From: Paracoccaceae bacterium
GTDB lineage: Bacteria > Pseudomonadota > Alphaproteobacteria > Rhodobacterales > Rhodobacteraceae
Assembly: GCA_017510335.1 (NCBI GenBank)
Contig: JAFWNM010000002.1
Coordinates: 1 to 49,891 of the forward strand
Direction of reading: 5' to 3'
DNA length: 49,891 bases
The notes beneath the pieces are model-generated. The model had not been told where the DNA came from and did not search any database. It saw nothing but the letters and a program-made list of their open reading frames with translations. Below are positions 19,553-27,611 of the stretch, in pieces. The position numbers and the translations under genes are program-made. The number at the start of each line of letters is the position of its first letter. Position 1 is the stretch's first letter.

Positions 19553-19903
19553 ATGAACCATTATATTTGCATGATAGACCTGAAGCCGAACGCGCATCCT
19601 TTGGCCTTCGCGCGTGCGGCAGAACAATGGTTCGAACGGTTGAAAGAGGCCGGAAAAATTGCCGGATGGTCCCTGATGCGCCGCAAATTGCGCCTTGCTG
19701 GTCCGGGATATGGGGACTTCATCCTGATGGTGGAACTGGCTGATCTGGCGCAGCTTGATCTTGCCTTCGGCCATCTTGCCGAAGGGGACCATGACGCCGC
19801 GCGCGATTATGAACAAATTCACGGGATGATTGACAGGGTCGAAGTGGGCTTGTTCCGCCCCTATCCCGATGATGCGCAGGTGGAACGTCTGGCGATTATT
19901 TGA
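19553..19903 (+). CDS. Small conserved protein, probably DUF6614
   Basis: A 116-residue soluble protein starting MNHYICMIDLKPNAHPL, with AEQWFERLKEAGKIAGWSLMRRKLRL and an alpha-beta pattern like a dimeric ferredoxin-like barrel. It resembles the DUF6614 family from memory; no function is known. The start at 19553 has a GGAGG ribosome-binding site 7 bases upstream, better placed than for the GTG at 19547. It is convergent with arsJ; the 187 bases between their stops show no clear terminator or gene. Confidence 0.65.
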   Translation: MNHYICMIDLKPNAHPLAFARAAEQWFERLKEAGKIAGWSLMRRKLRLAGPGYGDFILMVELADLAQLDLAFGHLAEGDHDAARDYEQIHGMIDRVEVGLFRPYPDDAQVERLAII

Positions 19904-20090
19904 ACCCGCGCAGCGGTGGTCCCATCAGGGCTGCACAGCAACGCGCCCAAGGGCAAGTGGACATCGCACTGCACGCAGCATCATGGGATGCAAGACCTGA
20001 CGCAGCTTCTGGGGCAAACGTCTACCTGCGAGCAATTACCGAACTGGCCTTACGCCTGACCCGGCATTCAAGCGCACCCGGCGCAAACAG

Positions 20091-21347
20091 TCACACCTGC
20101 CGGGGATCAACAAGGCGGCGGGCAACAAGCCAGCTTATCCCCGCCATTGCGCCCGCTGTGGCCAAACATAAAGGCAGGCCCCCGACCTGATAGCTGATCC
20201 CTGACAAAAGCGTGCCAACCAGCCGGCCCGCCGCATTGGCCATGTAATAGAACCCCACATCGCGCGTGATCCGTTCTGCCGCGCCGAACGCCAGGATCAG
20301 GTAGGAATGCACCGCCGAATTCAATGCAAACACAAACCCGAAGACCAGCAGTCCCACCACCAGCAGAATGGTCAGCCATGGTGACGGTCCATCGGCCAGC
20401 GCGGCCGCAAGCGCAAGCAGGACAGGTATCGGCACCAAAAGCCCCGCCCAAAAGCTTGCCTTTTGCGCAATCGCAGTTTCCGATTGGGCCTTGCCGCCCA
20501 ACAGGCGCGGCGCAAAAGCCTGAACTGCACCATAGCCAATGATCCATAGCGCCATGAACCCGCCCACCAGAAAGAACGCCTCGCGTCGCCCCTCGGCGGT
20601 GCCATCGGACAGCACGGCCTGAAAATAGATCGGAATTCCCACCACGAACCACACATCGCGCGCCCCGAACAGGAACAGGCGCGCAAGGCTTAGCCGGTTG
20701 ACGCGCGCATCATGCGACCGCCAGCCCGCCCATCTGTCCGCCCCTTTCATGCGCCCCGGCAAGCCATCGGGCAAGAAGACAAGCACCGCCAGCAAGATGA
20801 CGGCCAGCACCCCCGCCATGCCCCAGACAGCCGCCTGAAACCCCGCAAGTGCCAGCAACGCCGCCCCCAGCAAAAACCCCGCGCCCTTGACCGCGTTTTT
20901 CGACCCTGTCAGCACGGCGACCCACTGGAACAACGCGCCCGCACGCGCTGGTGCCAACAGCTTGACCGCGGATTTCGACGACATTTTGGCCAGATCCTTG
21001 GCCACGCCCGACATTCCTTGAACGGCCATGACGAACACCACTGAAGCGGGAATTGTCCAGGCCGGGTCAAGCTGCGCCAGCGCCACAAGCGCCGCGATCT
21101 GCAGACCAAGCCCCGCATATAGCGTTGCCGCCAGCCCGAACCGCGCCGCCAGCCACCCCGCTGCAAGGTTGGTGACGATCCCTGCCACTTCATACAGCAC
21201 GAACAACCAGGCCAACTGCACCGGAGAAAACCCAAGTGCGTTGAAATGCAGCAACACCAGCATCCGCAACGCGCCATCAGAGAGCATGAAGGCCCAATAG
21301 GCGGCCGTGACCGCCATATAGGCGCGCATGGGGTTGGCAGCAGTCAT
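20091..21347 (-). CDS. arsJ: Organoarsenical efflux MFS transporter ArsJ
   Basis: A 418-residue, twelve-span major facilitator protein. The N terminus (AVTAAYWAFMLSDGALRMLV, then LHFNALGFSPVQLAWLF) and KDLAKMSSKSAVKLL match ArsJ. ArsJ exports 1-arseno-3-phosphoglycerate, the unstable product made when GAPDH uses arsenate in place of phosphate; outside the cell it breaks down to arsenate. The companion GAPDH gene directly upstream supports the call. The start at 21347 is preceded by AAAGGTG. A 52-base intergenic repeat separates it from gapdh. Known family pairing plus sequence match make this firm. Confidence 0.93.
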   Translation of the reverse strand: MTAANPMRAYMAVTAAYWAFMLSDGALRMLVLLHFNALGFSPVQLAWLFVLYEVAGIVTNLAAGWLAARFGLAATLYAGLGLQIAALVALAQLDPAWTIPASVVFVMAVQGMSGVAKDLAKMSSKSAVKLLAPARAGALFQWVAVLTGSKNAVKGAGFLLGAALLALAGFQAAVWGMAGVLAVILLAVLVFLPDGLPGRMKGADRWAGWRSHDARVNRLSLARLFLFGARDVWFVVGIPIYFQAVLSDGTAEGRREAFFLVGGFMALWIIGYGAVQAFAPRLLGGKAQSETAIAQKASFWAGLLVPIPVLLALAAALADGPSPWLTILLVVGLLVFGFVFALNSAVHSYLILAFGAAERITRDVGFYYMANAAGRLVGTLLSGISYQVGGLPLCLATAGAMAGISWLVARRLVDPRQV

Positions 21348-21372
21348 CACACAGGCACCTTTTGTTGGACAA

Positions 21373-21429
21373 GGTGGGGGGCTGTCTGCCCCCCACACCC
21401 CCCGAGGATATTTGGACCAGACTGAAAGG
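21373..21429. repeat. GC-rich intergenic repeat with GGATATTT tail, copy B
   Basis: GGTGGGGGGC-TGTCT-GCCCCCCAC stem, then ACCCCCCGAGGATATTT, GACCAGACTGAAAGG. It has the same part order as copy A at 14369-14420, but lies inverted relative to the surrounding minus-strand genes (between ars gapdh and arsJ). Its hairpin in the middle of the operon could lower or segment arsJ expression; that is inference. Confidence 0.65.
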
Positions 21430-21446
21430 GACAGGATAGGCACCTG

Positions 21447-22475
21447 TCAGAGGGTTGCAGCCACCATACGGGTGACATCGCCAAGGCGGCAGGCATAGCC
21501 CCATTCATTGTCATACCAGGCGTAAAGCTTCAGCTGGGTTGCGTTGATGACCATGGTTGAAGGGCCATCAATAATGCAGGACCGGGGGTCATTAGTGTAA
21601 TCACATGACACAAGCGGGCGGGATTCAAAGCCCAGAATACCCTTGAGCGGGCCATTTGCGGCGTCCCTGAACAAGGTGTTGACCTGTTCGACTGTCGTGG
21701 GACGGTCCAGTTCAAAGACGCAATCGGTCAGCGAGGCATTCAGCAATGGAACGCGCACAGCATGGCCGTTGAGCCTGCCCTTGAGTTCGGGATAGATCAG
21801 TGTGATCGCTGTGGCGCTGCCGGTTGTTGTGGGGATCAGGTTCGTCAGGGCAGACCGCGCGCGGCGCATATCCTTGGCGGGGCGGTCCACAATGGTCTGG
21901 GTATTGGTGACATCATGTATGGTGGTGATGGAGCCGTGACGGATGCCCAGCGCTTCGTGAACGACCTTGACAACAGGGGCCAGACAATTGGTGGTGCAAC
22001 TGGCCGCAGTGATGATGTCGTGTTGCGCGGGATCATAGAGATGGTGATTGACGCCGTAGACCAGATTTAGGGCGCCTGCGTCCTTGATTGGGGCGCTGAC
22101 AACGACCTTGCGCACACCCGCGCTGGTATAGGGGGCAAGTTTTGAGACAGTTTTGAACACGCCTGTGCAGTCCACCACCAGATCTATGCCCATTTCGGCC
22201 AAGGGCAGATCTTCGATGCGGCGCGCATGGGTCAGGCGGATGCGCTGGCCATCAAGCACCAGCGCGTCGTTGTCATGATGCACCGGGGTGCGCCAGCGGC
22301 CATGGACACTGTCAAATTCCATTAAAAGCGCATGTTGTTCCGCGTCACCGGCCGGGTCGTTGAGCAGCACGATGCTGCCCCCTGCGCCCGTGTCGATCAG
22401 GTCGCGCAGAACCAGTTTTCCAATGCGCCCAAGGCCATTGAGGGCTATTTTCGGGCGGGCGGGATGTGCAGGCAT
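21447..22475 (-). CDS. ars-type glyceraldehyde-3-phosphate dehydrogenase
   Basis: A 342-residue GAPDH. The nucleotide-binding start is KIALNGLGRIGKL, and the catalytic cysteine is C160 in AASCTTNCLAP. The C-terminal WYDNEWGYACRL block is intact, so it should be active. Located between the ArsR-ArsC fusion gene (4 bp upstream) and arsJ, it is most likely the arsenate-dedicated GAPDH that forms 1-arseno-3-phosphoglycerate for ArsJ. The glycolytic copy would be elsewhere. Divergences from glycolytic GAPDH are visible, for instance GLGRIGK instead of GFGRIGR. No symbol is given because ars GAPDHs are named inconsistently. Confidence 0.93.
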   Translation of the reverse strand: MPAHPARPKIALNGLGRIGKLVLRDLIDTGAGGSIVLLNDPAGDAEQHALLMEFDSVHGRWRTPVHHDNDALVLDGQRIRLTHARRIEDLPLAEMGIDLVVDCTGVFKTVSKLAPYTSAGVRKVVVSAPIKDAGALNLVYGVNHHLYDPAQHDIITAASCTTNCLAPVVKVVHEALGIRHGSITTIHDVTNTQTIVDRPAKDMRRARSALTNLIPTTTGSATAITLIYPELKGRLNGHAVRVPLLNASLTDCVFELDRPTTVEQVNTLFRDAANGPLKGILGFESRPLVSCDYTNDPRSCIIDGPSTMVINATQLKLYAWYDNEWGYACRLGDVTRMVAATL

Positions 22476-22478
22476 GTG

Positions 22479-23324
22479 TCAGGCTTCCTGTTGGATCAAG
22501 GCAATCGCGTCGATACGGGTTTGCAGGGCAGCCCGGTCCGGCATGGTGACGGGCAGGGCTACGAAGGCCGCGATTTTGCGGCGAAGGGCAGTGTAGGTGC
22601 GCACGAAGACAGGCAAGGCCGCGTCCTGTTCGGTTTGCGCCAGAACGGGATCGGGCACGCCCCAATGGCCGGTCATCGGGTAACCCTGCCAAGGGGCGCA
22701 GTCATCAGCGGCGGACATGTCACAAACAGTAAAGACAAAATCCATTTGCGGGGCGTCTGCTGTCTGGAATTCGCGGATATGCTGGGATTGCAGGTTGCGC
22801 AGGTCATGCCCGTTTTGTTGAAGAACCTGCAATGCGGCGCGGTTGGGCGCATTGGCAGGACAGGTGCCTGCAGAAAAGGCGTTGAACCGGCCCGCGCCAA
22901 GATCGCGAAGCAAGGCTTCTGCCATGATGGATCTGGCGGAATTGCCAGAGCAGACGAACAGCACATTCACAGCGTTTTGCCCATCTGCGCCGCCGAGTGG
23001 GGATGGTCTGCCGGCTGTCAAGGGCGCAAGCAGGTCGGGGCGTGCGCGCCCGACATCCAGCGCCAGATACCCGATCAGCGTTTCCGCCATATCCAGATTT
23101 GCGCAATAATACAGCGACCTGCCCTGCCGCGTCACCCGAACCATACCGCAGGCGACAAGATCCCGCAGGTGATGGGAAAGTGTGTTCTGCTTGAGCCCCA
23201 GCGCCTGCGCGATTTCGGTCGGACGTTGCCCGCGCGGGGCAAAGCGCATCAACAACCTGAAGACCGACAGCCGGTCAGGATGGCCCAGTATTGAAAAGAT
23301 ATCTGCGGCGGTTATTATTTCCAT
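22479..23324 (-). CDS. ArsR-ArsC fusion: arsenic-responsive repressor with arsenate reductase
   Basis: A 281-residue fusion. Residues 1-100 are an ArsR/SmtB winged helix (LGHPDRLSVFRLL, recognition helix QNTLSHHLRDL, wing RQGRSLYY). Residues 117-281 are a low-molecular-weight-phosphatase-fold arsenate reductase, with the P-loop CSGNSARS (C125, R131), the downstream cysteine pair C201/C209 (VCDMSAADDC) and the WGVPDP aspartate loop, as in thioredoxin-coupled ArsC. The classic CxC arsenite site in helix 3 of ArsR is absent; C59 and C74 are the only cysteines in the regulator half. First gene of the operon with gapdh and arsJ. No Shine-Dalgarno is seen; a promoter places the transcript start at the ATG. 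Confidence 0.92.
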   Translation of the reverse strand: MEIITAADIFSILGHPDRLSVFRLLMRFAPRGQRPTEIAQALGLKQNTLSHHLRDLVACGMVRVTRQGRSLYYCANLDMAETLIGYLALDVGRARPDLLAPLTAGRPSPLGGADGQNAVNVLFVCSGNSARSIMAEALLRDLGAGRFNAFSAGTCPANAPNRAALQVLQQNGHDLRNLQSQHIREFQTADAPQMDFVFTVCDMSAADDCAPWQGYPMTGHWGVPDPVLAQTEQDAALPVFVRTYTALRRKIAAFVALPVTMPDRAALQTRIDAIALIQQEA

Positions 23325-23359
23325 AATTCATGAATAATGGAAATAATGGAAGCTGACAA
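23321..23359 (-). promoter_or_regulatory. Predicted leaderless arsR-arsC promoter with overlapping operator
   Basis: On the minus strand, TTGTCA (23354-23359) and TATTCA (23331-23336) are spaced 17 bp, which puts the start site at about 23324, the A of the ATG. The near-perfect palindrome CCATAATTCATGAATAATGG (23321-23340; 18 of 20 bases pair, core ATTCATGAAT perfect) covers the -10 region and the start codon and resembles ArsR-family operators. A bound repressor would block transcription and its own first codon. The -10 matches consensus at only three positions. Confidence 0.55.
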
Positions 23360-23490
23360 GGGGTTTCCGGGCAGCACTGCCAAGGAAACGCCGCCCCCCC
23401 CCCAGACGAGGAGTTGGCCGCGAAGCGCAATGCAGACAGCCCCATCCTTCCCCTGCGGAAGGGGGGCAGCAAAAACGCTGTCAGCAAAGG

Positions 23491-24114
23491 TCAGTCCAGC
23501 GATGTGACCCAGAGGATTTCCGCATCTTCGCGCGACAGGGAAATGACATTATGGCCCATGGTCGCGTCATAATAGGCGCTATCGCCGCGCTTCATGTCGA
23601 CAGGGGCATAGAATTCGGTGAACAGGCGAATCTCGCCCGTCAGCACATACAAGAATTCCTCGCCTCCATGGCGCACCCAACCGTCAAAATCCTGCATGTC
23701 GCGCGCGCGCACACGGGCCTGATAGGGCAGCATCTTTTTGGCGGTCAGTTGTGCAGCCAGCAATCGGTGGTCATAGGTGGGCGTCGGATGTGCAGTGCCT
23801 TCGTTGCGCAGGGTCAACGCCATGCGCCCGCTGGCGCGCGTGGTTTCGGGGGGCGTAAACAATTGCGGAACAGTTATTTCCAAGCCCCCCGCCAGTTTTT
23901 TCAGCGCGTCATAGGTGGGCGACATCTGGGCGTTTTCGATTTTGGACAAGGTTGACCGCGCCAGCCCTGCGGCCTTGGCGGCCTGTTCCAGCGTCCAGCC
24001 CCGTGCACGACGCAACGCGCGAACCCGTTCAGCCAGATCGATGGGCTGGGCGGGTTCGACATCACCGCCCGCGCGGGCAATGCGAATAACACTGGCGTTT
24101 TCAGGATCACTCAT
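23491..24114 (-). CDS. XRE-family regulator with C-terminal cupin domain
   Basis: A 207-residue regulator. The helix-turn-helix is at about residues 25-80 (LRRARGWTLEQAAKAAGLA, then STLSKIENAQMSPTYDAL). A cupin domain covers 125-205 (GEEFLYVLTGEIRLFTEF, DSAYYDATMGHNV). XRE-cupin repressors usually sense a small acid or amine metabolite and control neighbouring catabolic or transport genes. The start at 24114 (MSDPENASVI) is preferred; the upstream in-frame extension is cysteine-rich and overlaps the divergent promoter region. It is divergent from the acyl-CoA ligase operon with 61 bp between start codons, so that operon is its likely target. The 166 bp upstream of arsR-arsC and downstream of this gene include a run of ten C at 23394-23403. 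Confidence 0.88.
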   Translation of the reverse strand: MSDPENASVIRIARAGGDVEPAQPIDLAERVRALRRARGWTLEQAAKAAGLARSTLSKIENAQMSPTYDALKKLAGGLEITVPQLFTPPETTRASGRMALTLRNEGTAHPTPTYDHRLLAAQLTAKKMLPYQARVRARDMQDFDGWVRHGGEEFLYVLTGEIRLFTEFYAPVDMKRGDSAYYDATMGHNVISLSREDAEILWVTSLD

Positions 24115-24129
24115 GGCGCTTCTCTTTAC

Positions 24130-24149
24130 GCAAGCGCGGTTACACTTGC
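24130..24149. promoter_or_regulatory. Candidate operator between XRE-cupin and ligase genes
   Basis: The inverted repeat GCAAG (24130-24134) / CTTGC (24145-24149), with half-site centres 15 bp apart, lies in the middle of the 61-bp divergent gap. It overlaps a possible TTGCAA -35 (24146-24151) for the ligase gene. The neighbouring XRE-cupin protein is the natural candidate to bind it. Short half-sites make this a suggestion only. Confidence 0.3.
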
Positions 24150-24175
24150 AACTGTCACAACGCGGGCATAAATCC

Positions 24176-25702
24176 ATGCACATGTTATCAATCACCAGCC
24201 CAGATATTGCGTCCCCCTGCGCCGCCCCTGCGTCATTCAATATGGCGCGCTATGTGTTGGATGCGGGGGCGAGAACGCCTGACAAGATCGCGTTGCAGAT
24301 TGTGCGCGCCTCAGGGGCAGAACGCTGGTCTTATGCGCGCCTGATATCCGCAGTGCGGGGCACGGGGCAGGGTTTGCTGCGCGCTGGCCTGTGCCCCGGA
24401 GACCGTGTGTTGTTGCGGCTGGGCAATAGCGTGGATTTTCCAGTGGCCTATCTGGGGGCCTTGGCTGTGGGGCTGGTGCCGGTGCCGACATCCACACAAC
24501 TGACCGCGCCGGAAATCACGCGCATTGCGGCGCAAGTGGGGCCTGCGCTGGTGCTTGCGGCGGCGGGTGTGGCCTTGCCTGACCATCCTGCACCTGTTCT
24601 GGACAGCGCGCACTTGCACGCCATGCGGGATTTGCCCCCCTGTGACTGGCATATGGGGGCGCCCGACAGGGCGGGGTATATCATCTATACATCTGGCAGT
24701 GGCGGAACCCCGCGCGCGGTGGTGCATGCCCATCGCGCGATATGGGCGCGGCGCATGATGTGGGAGGGTTGGTATGGCCTGCGCGCGGATGACCGCGTTT
24801 TGCATGCGGGCGCGTTCAACTGGACCTATACGCTGGGCACCGGGCTGATGGACCCGTGGGCCATTGGTGCAACTGCACTGATCCCCGAAGCGGGCGCGCC
24901 ATTGGCGCTGATGCTGAAGCGGTTTGATGCGACCATATTCGCGGCTGTGCCCGGGGTATATCGCCAGATCCTAAAGGACGGCGCCAAGCTGGATTTGCCG
25001 CGCCTGCGCCATGGGTTGTCCGCGGGCGAAAAATTGCCCGACGCGACGCGCGCGGCATGGTCCGACGCGACAGGCACCGCGATTTATGAAGCGCTGGGAA
25101 TGTCGGAATGTTCAACCTATGTGTCGTCCAGCCCTGCGCGGCCAGCGCCAGCGGGCGCGGCAGGCTATGCGCAGCCGGGCAGGCATGTGGCAGTGCTGGG
25201 CGCAGATGGCCTGCCCCTGCCGCGCGGCCATGACGGCATGCTGGCCATCCATCGCAGCGACCCAGGCCTGATGCTGGGCTATCTGGGCGCAGGCGACCGC
25301 CTTGAACTGCCACTAAGCGGGGAATGGTTTGTCACCGGGGACCGCGCCTGCATGGCCGATGATGGTGCCGTTACCTATGTCGGGCGCGATGATGACATGA
25401 TGAATGCAGGCGGGTTCCGCGTTTCCCCGCTGGAGGTGGAGCGCGCGCTGGCACTGCACCCCGGCATCACCGACATTGCCTGCACCGAGATCGAGGTGAA
25501 AGCAGGGGTCACTGTGATTGCCGCCTTCTATACTGGCCCCGAAGACCTGCCTGCAGCGCAGTTGGAACAGTTCGCGGCCACCCATCTGGCACGCTACAAA
25601 CAACCGCGGCTGTATCACCATTGTGACAGCCTTCCGCGCGGTGCCAATGGCAAATTGTCGCGCCGTGCCTTGCGCACGCTTCATAAGGCCCCGTCATCAT
25701 GA
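24176..25702 (+). CDS. Acyl-CoA synthetase (AMP-binding, benzoate-CoA ligase-like)
   Basis: A 508-residue ANL-superfamily adenylate-forming enzyme. The phosphate-binding loop is YTSGSGGTPRAVVHAH (usual form TSGSTGxPKGV, so the loop lysine is replaced by Arg). The A5-type motif is YEALGMSECST, the hinge GDRACMADDGAVTYVGRDDDM, and the C-terminal catalytic Lys is in PRGANGKLSRR. It should activate a carboxylic acid to its CoA ester via an acyl-AMP; overall it is closest to benzoate/2-aminobenzoate-CoA ligase-like proteins, but the substrate is unknown. The ATG at 24176 or 24182 starts it; neither has a Shine-Dalgarno, so a leaderless mRNA is possible. It overlaps the next gene by ATGA. Confidence 0.9.
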   Translation: MHMLSITSPDIASPCAAPASFNMARYVLDAGARTPDKIALQIVRASGAERWSYARLISAVRGTGQGLLRAGLCPGDRVLLRLGNSVDFPVAYLGALAVGLVPVPTSTQLTAPEITRIAAQVGPALVLAAAGVALPDHPAPVLDSAHLHAMRDLPPCDWHMGAPDRAGYIIYTSGSGGTPRAVVHAHRAIWARRMMWEGWYGLRADDRVLHAGAFNWTYTLGTGLMDPWAIGATALIPEAGAPLALMLKRFDATIFAAVPGVYRQILKDGAKLDLPRLRHGLSAGEKLPDATRAAWSDATGTAIYEALGMSECSTYVSSSPARPAPAGAAGYAQPGRHVAVLGADGLPLPRGHDGMLAIHRSDPGLMLGYLGAGDRLELPLSGEWFVTGDRACMADDGAVTYVGRDDDMMNAGGFRVSPLEVERALALHPGITDIACTEIEVKAGVTVIAAFYTGPEDLPAAQLEQFAATHLARYKQPRLYHHCDSLPRGANGKLSRRALRTLHKAPSS

Positions 25703-26331
25703 TTTCATTGGACATCTATTCCGACCCCATCTGCCCATGGTGCTTTATTGGCAAGGCCCGGCTGGACCGCGCGCTGGAAAACCGCCCCGACCACCCGTTC
25801 GACATCCGGTGGCACCCGTTCCAGCTGAACCCCGACATGCCCCCCCAAGGCATGGCGCGCGACACCTATATGGCCATGAAATTCGGCACCGAACAGGGGA
25901 TCATGCAAGCCTATGGTCCCGTAATCGAAGCGGCGCAAAACACTGGCCTGACGCTGGACCTGCCCGCCATCACCCACACGCCCAATACGCTCGATGCCCA
26001 TCGCCTGATCCACTGGGCGGGCCTTGAAGGGCGGCAAACAGCCATGGTCAGCACCCTGTTTCGCGCCTATTTCCAGCAAGGCCAAGATATCGGGGACAGT
26101 GCCACCTTGCTGGAGCTGGCAAAAACCGTGGGGCTGGACACCACACTGGTTGCGCGCCTGCTGGACAGTGACGCCGACCGCGACCTGATTGCGCAGGCCG
26201 ACAGCGATGCCCGCGCGCGCGGAATTTCCGGCGTGCCGTTTTTTATTGTCGCAAAACAATATGCCATTTCCGGTGCGCAATCCGTCGAAACCTGGCGCGG
26301 CGTGATCGATGAACTGGACCCGCGCGCATGA
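25699..26331 (+). CDS. FrnE-like DsbA-family oxidoreductase
   Basis: A 210-residue thioredoxin-fold protein with CPWC near the N terminus (YSDPICPWCFIGK) and the cis-proline loop GVPFFIV near residue 180, typical of the FrnE/YwbO branch of the DsbA family. There is no signal peptide, so it is cytoplasmic. FrnE-type proteins are disulfide oxidoreductases or isomerases in oxidative stress or polyketide pathways. It is translationally coupled to the acyl-CoA ligase upstream and the MFS exporter downstream; whether it acts on the same metabolite is unknown. Confidence 0.9.
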   Translation: MISLDIYSDPICPWCFIGKARLDRALENRPDHPFDIRWHPFQLNPDMPPQGMARDTYMAMKFGTEQGIMQAYGPVIEAAQNTGLTLDLPAITHTPNTLDAHRLIHWAGLEGRQTAMVSTLFRAYFQQGQDIGDSATLLELAKTVGLDTTLVARLLDSDADRDLIAQADSDARARGISGVPFFIVAKQYAISGAQSVETWRGVIDELDPRA

Positions 26332-27551
26332 TGCCCTTTACCCCCACCAAGCCCCTGCGTTTCGGGGAATTCGTCGCATTGATGGCGCTGATGTCGGCCA
26401 TGGTTGCGTTTTCCATTGATGCAATGCTGCCCGCCCTGCCCGTAATCGGCGTGGAACTGTCCCCGGGCATGCCCACACGGGGGCAGTTGGTGATACCAGC
26501 CTTCATGCTGGGGTTGGGATTGGGGATTTTGGTCTGCGGGCCGGTATCGGACGCCTATGGGCGCAAATCGGTGCTGTTGGTGGGGCTGGTATTGTATATC
26601 GGCGGGGCATTGCTGGCGTCCAAGGCCGCCACCATCGAGGGGCTTTTGGGCGCGCGCGTGCTGCAGGGGCTGGGCGCGGCCGCGCCCCGCGTGGTGGCAA
26701 CCGCCATGGTGCGCGACCTGTATCAGGGCCGCGCCATGGCGCGCGTCACCTCCATCATCATGACGCTGTTTGTGCTGTTTCCCGCTGTTGCCCCGTCCAT
26801 CGGGGCGGGAATTATCCTGCTGGCGGACTGGCGCGCGATTTTCTATGCCTTTGTGGTGTTGGGACTGGTCAGCGGTGTATGGCTTATGCTGCGCCAGCCT
26901 GAATCACTGCCACCCGCGCGCCGCAGGGAACTAAGCCTGCGCGCCATTGGCAGCGCCATCGCCGAAATTACGACACATCGCGCGGTTATGGTCTATGTTT
27001 TCGCACTGATCTTTTCTTTCGCGCCACTGTTCACATGGCTGTCGAACCTGCCGGTCATTTTCGATGATGTCTATGACCGTGCAGCCAGCTTTCCGCTGTG
27101 GTTTGCCGCCACAGCACTGATTGCCGGCAGTGCCAGCATGGTGAATGCACAGCTTGTCATGCGCATGGGCATGCGCAAACTGGCGACATTCGCCTTTAGC
27201 TGGCAAGTTGCGGTTTCCGCGCTGTTTGTGGTGCTGCTGCAAATAGACCTGCCTGATCCGTGGAATTTCGGTCTGTTCTTTGCCTTCATGTGTTCCACAT
27301 TTTTCACCATCGGGCTGACCTTTGGCAACCTGAATGCACTGGCGCTGCAACCGCTTGGCCATATTGCGGGAATTGGCGCGTCAGTGGTGATGTCGATATC
27401 AACCATCGGCGCGGTGGCCGTGTCGGTGCCGGTGGCGCTGGCCTATAATGGCACGCCGCTGACACTGGTTGCGGGAAACCTGGGCTTTGCGGGCTGCGCA
27501 CTGGGGCTGCTGCTGTATTCGCGCCGGTTTGCCGCTGCCGATATGGCTTGA
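26328..27551 (+). CDS. Bcr/CflA-type MFS drug exporter
   Basis: A 407-residue, twelve-span major facilitator protein. The N terminus carries FSIDAMLPALPVIGVEL and the motif A region GPVSDAYGRKSVLL, characteristic of the Bcr/CflA drug:H+ antiporters (DHA1). Substrates are unknown. The start overlaps the FrnE-like stop; an ATG three bases later (26331) is equally possible. It is the last gene of the three-gene operon under the divergent XRE-cupin regulator, so it may export a compound sensed by that regulator. Confidence 0.92.
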   Translation: MMPFTPTKPLRFGEFVALMALMSAMVAFSIDAMLPALPVIGVELSPGMPTRGQLVIPAFMLGLGLGILVCGPVSDAYGRKSVLLVGLVLYIGGALLASKAATIEGLLGARVLQGLGAAAPRVVATAMVRDLYQGRAMARVTSIIMTLFVLFPAVAPSIGAGIILLADWRAIFYAFVVLGLVSGVWLMLRQPESLPPARRRELSLRAIGSAIAEITTHRAVMVYVFALIFSFAPLFTWLSNLPVIFDDVYDRAASFPLWFAATALIAGSASMVNAQLVMRMGMRKLATFAFSWQVAVSALFVVLLQIDLPDPWNFGLFFAFMCSTFFTIGLTFGNLNALALQPLGHIAGIGASVVMSISTIGAVAVSVPVALAYNGTPLTLVAGNLGFAGCALGLLLYSRRFAAADMA

Positions 27552-27611
27552 ACACCGCGCCGTTTCGCGCGACGATGCACCAGCAGCGTAACCGGAACAA
27601 AGGCGTGTATC

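Noticed and set aside
23394-23403. Run of ten C between arsR-arsC and the XRE-cupin gene
   Set aside because: It could suggest phase variation, but it is intergenic, far from the -10/-35 spacer, and may include sequencing error.
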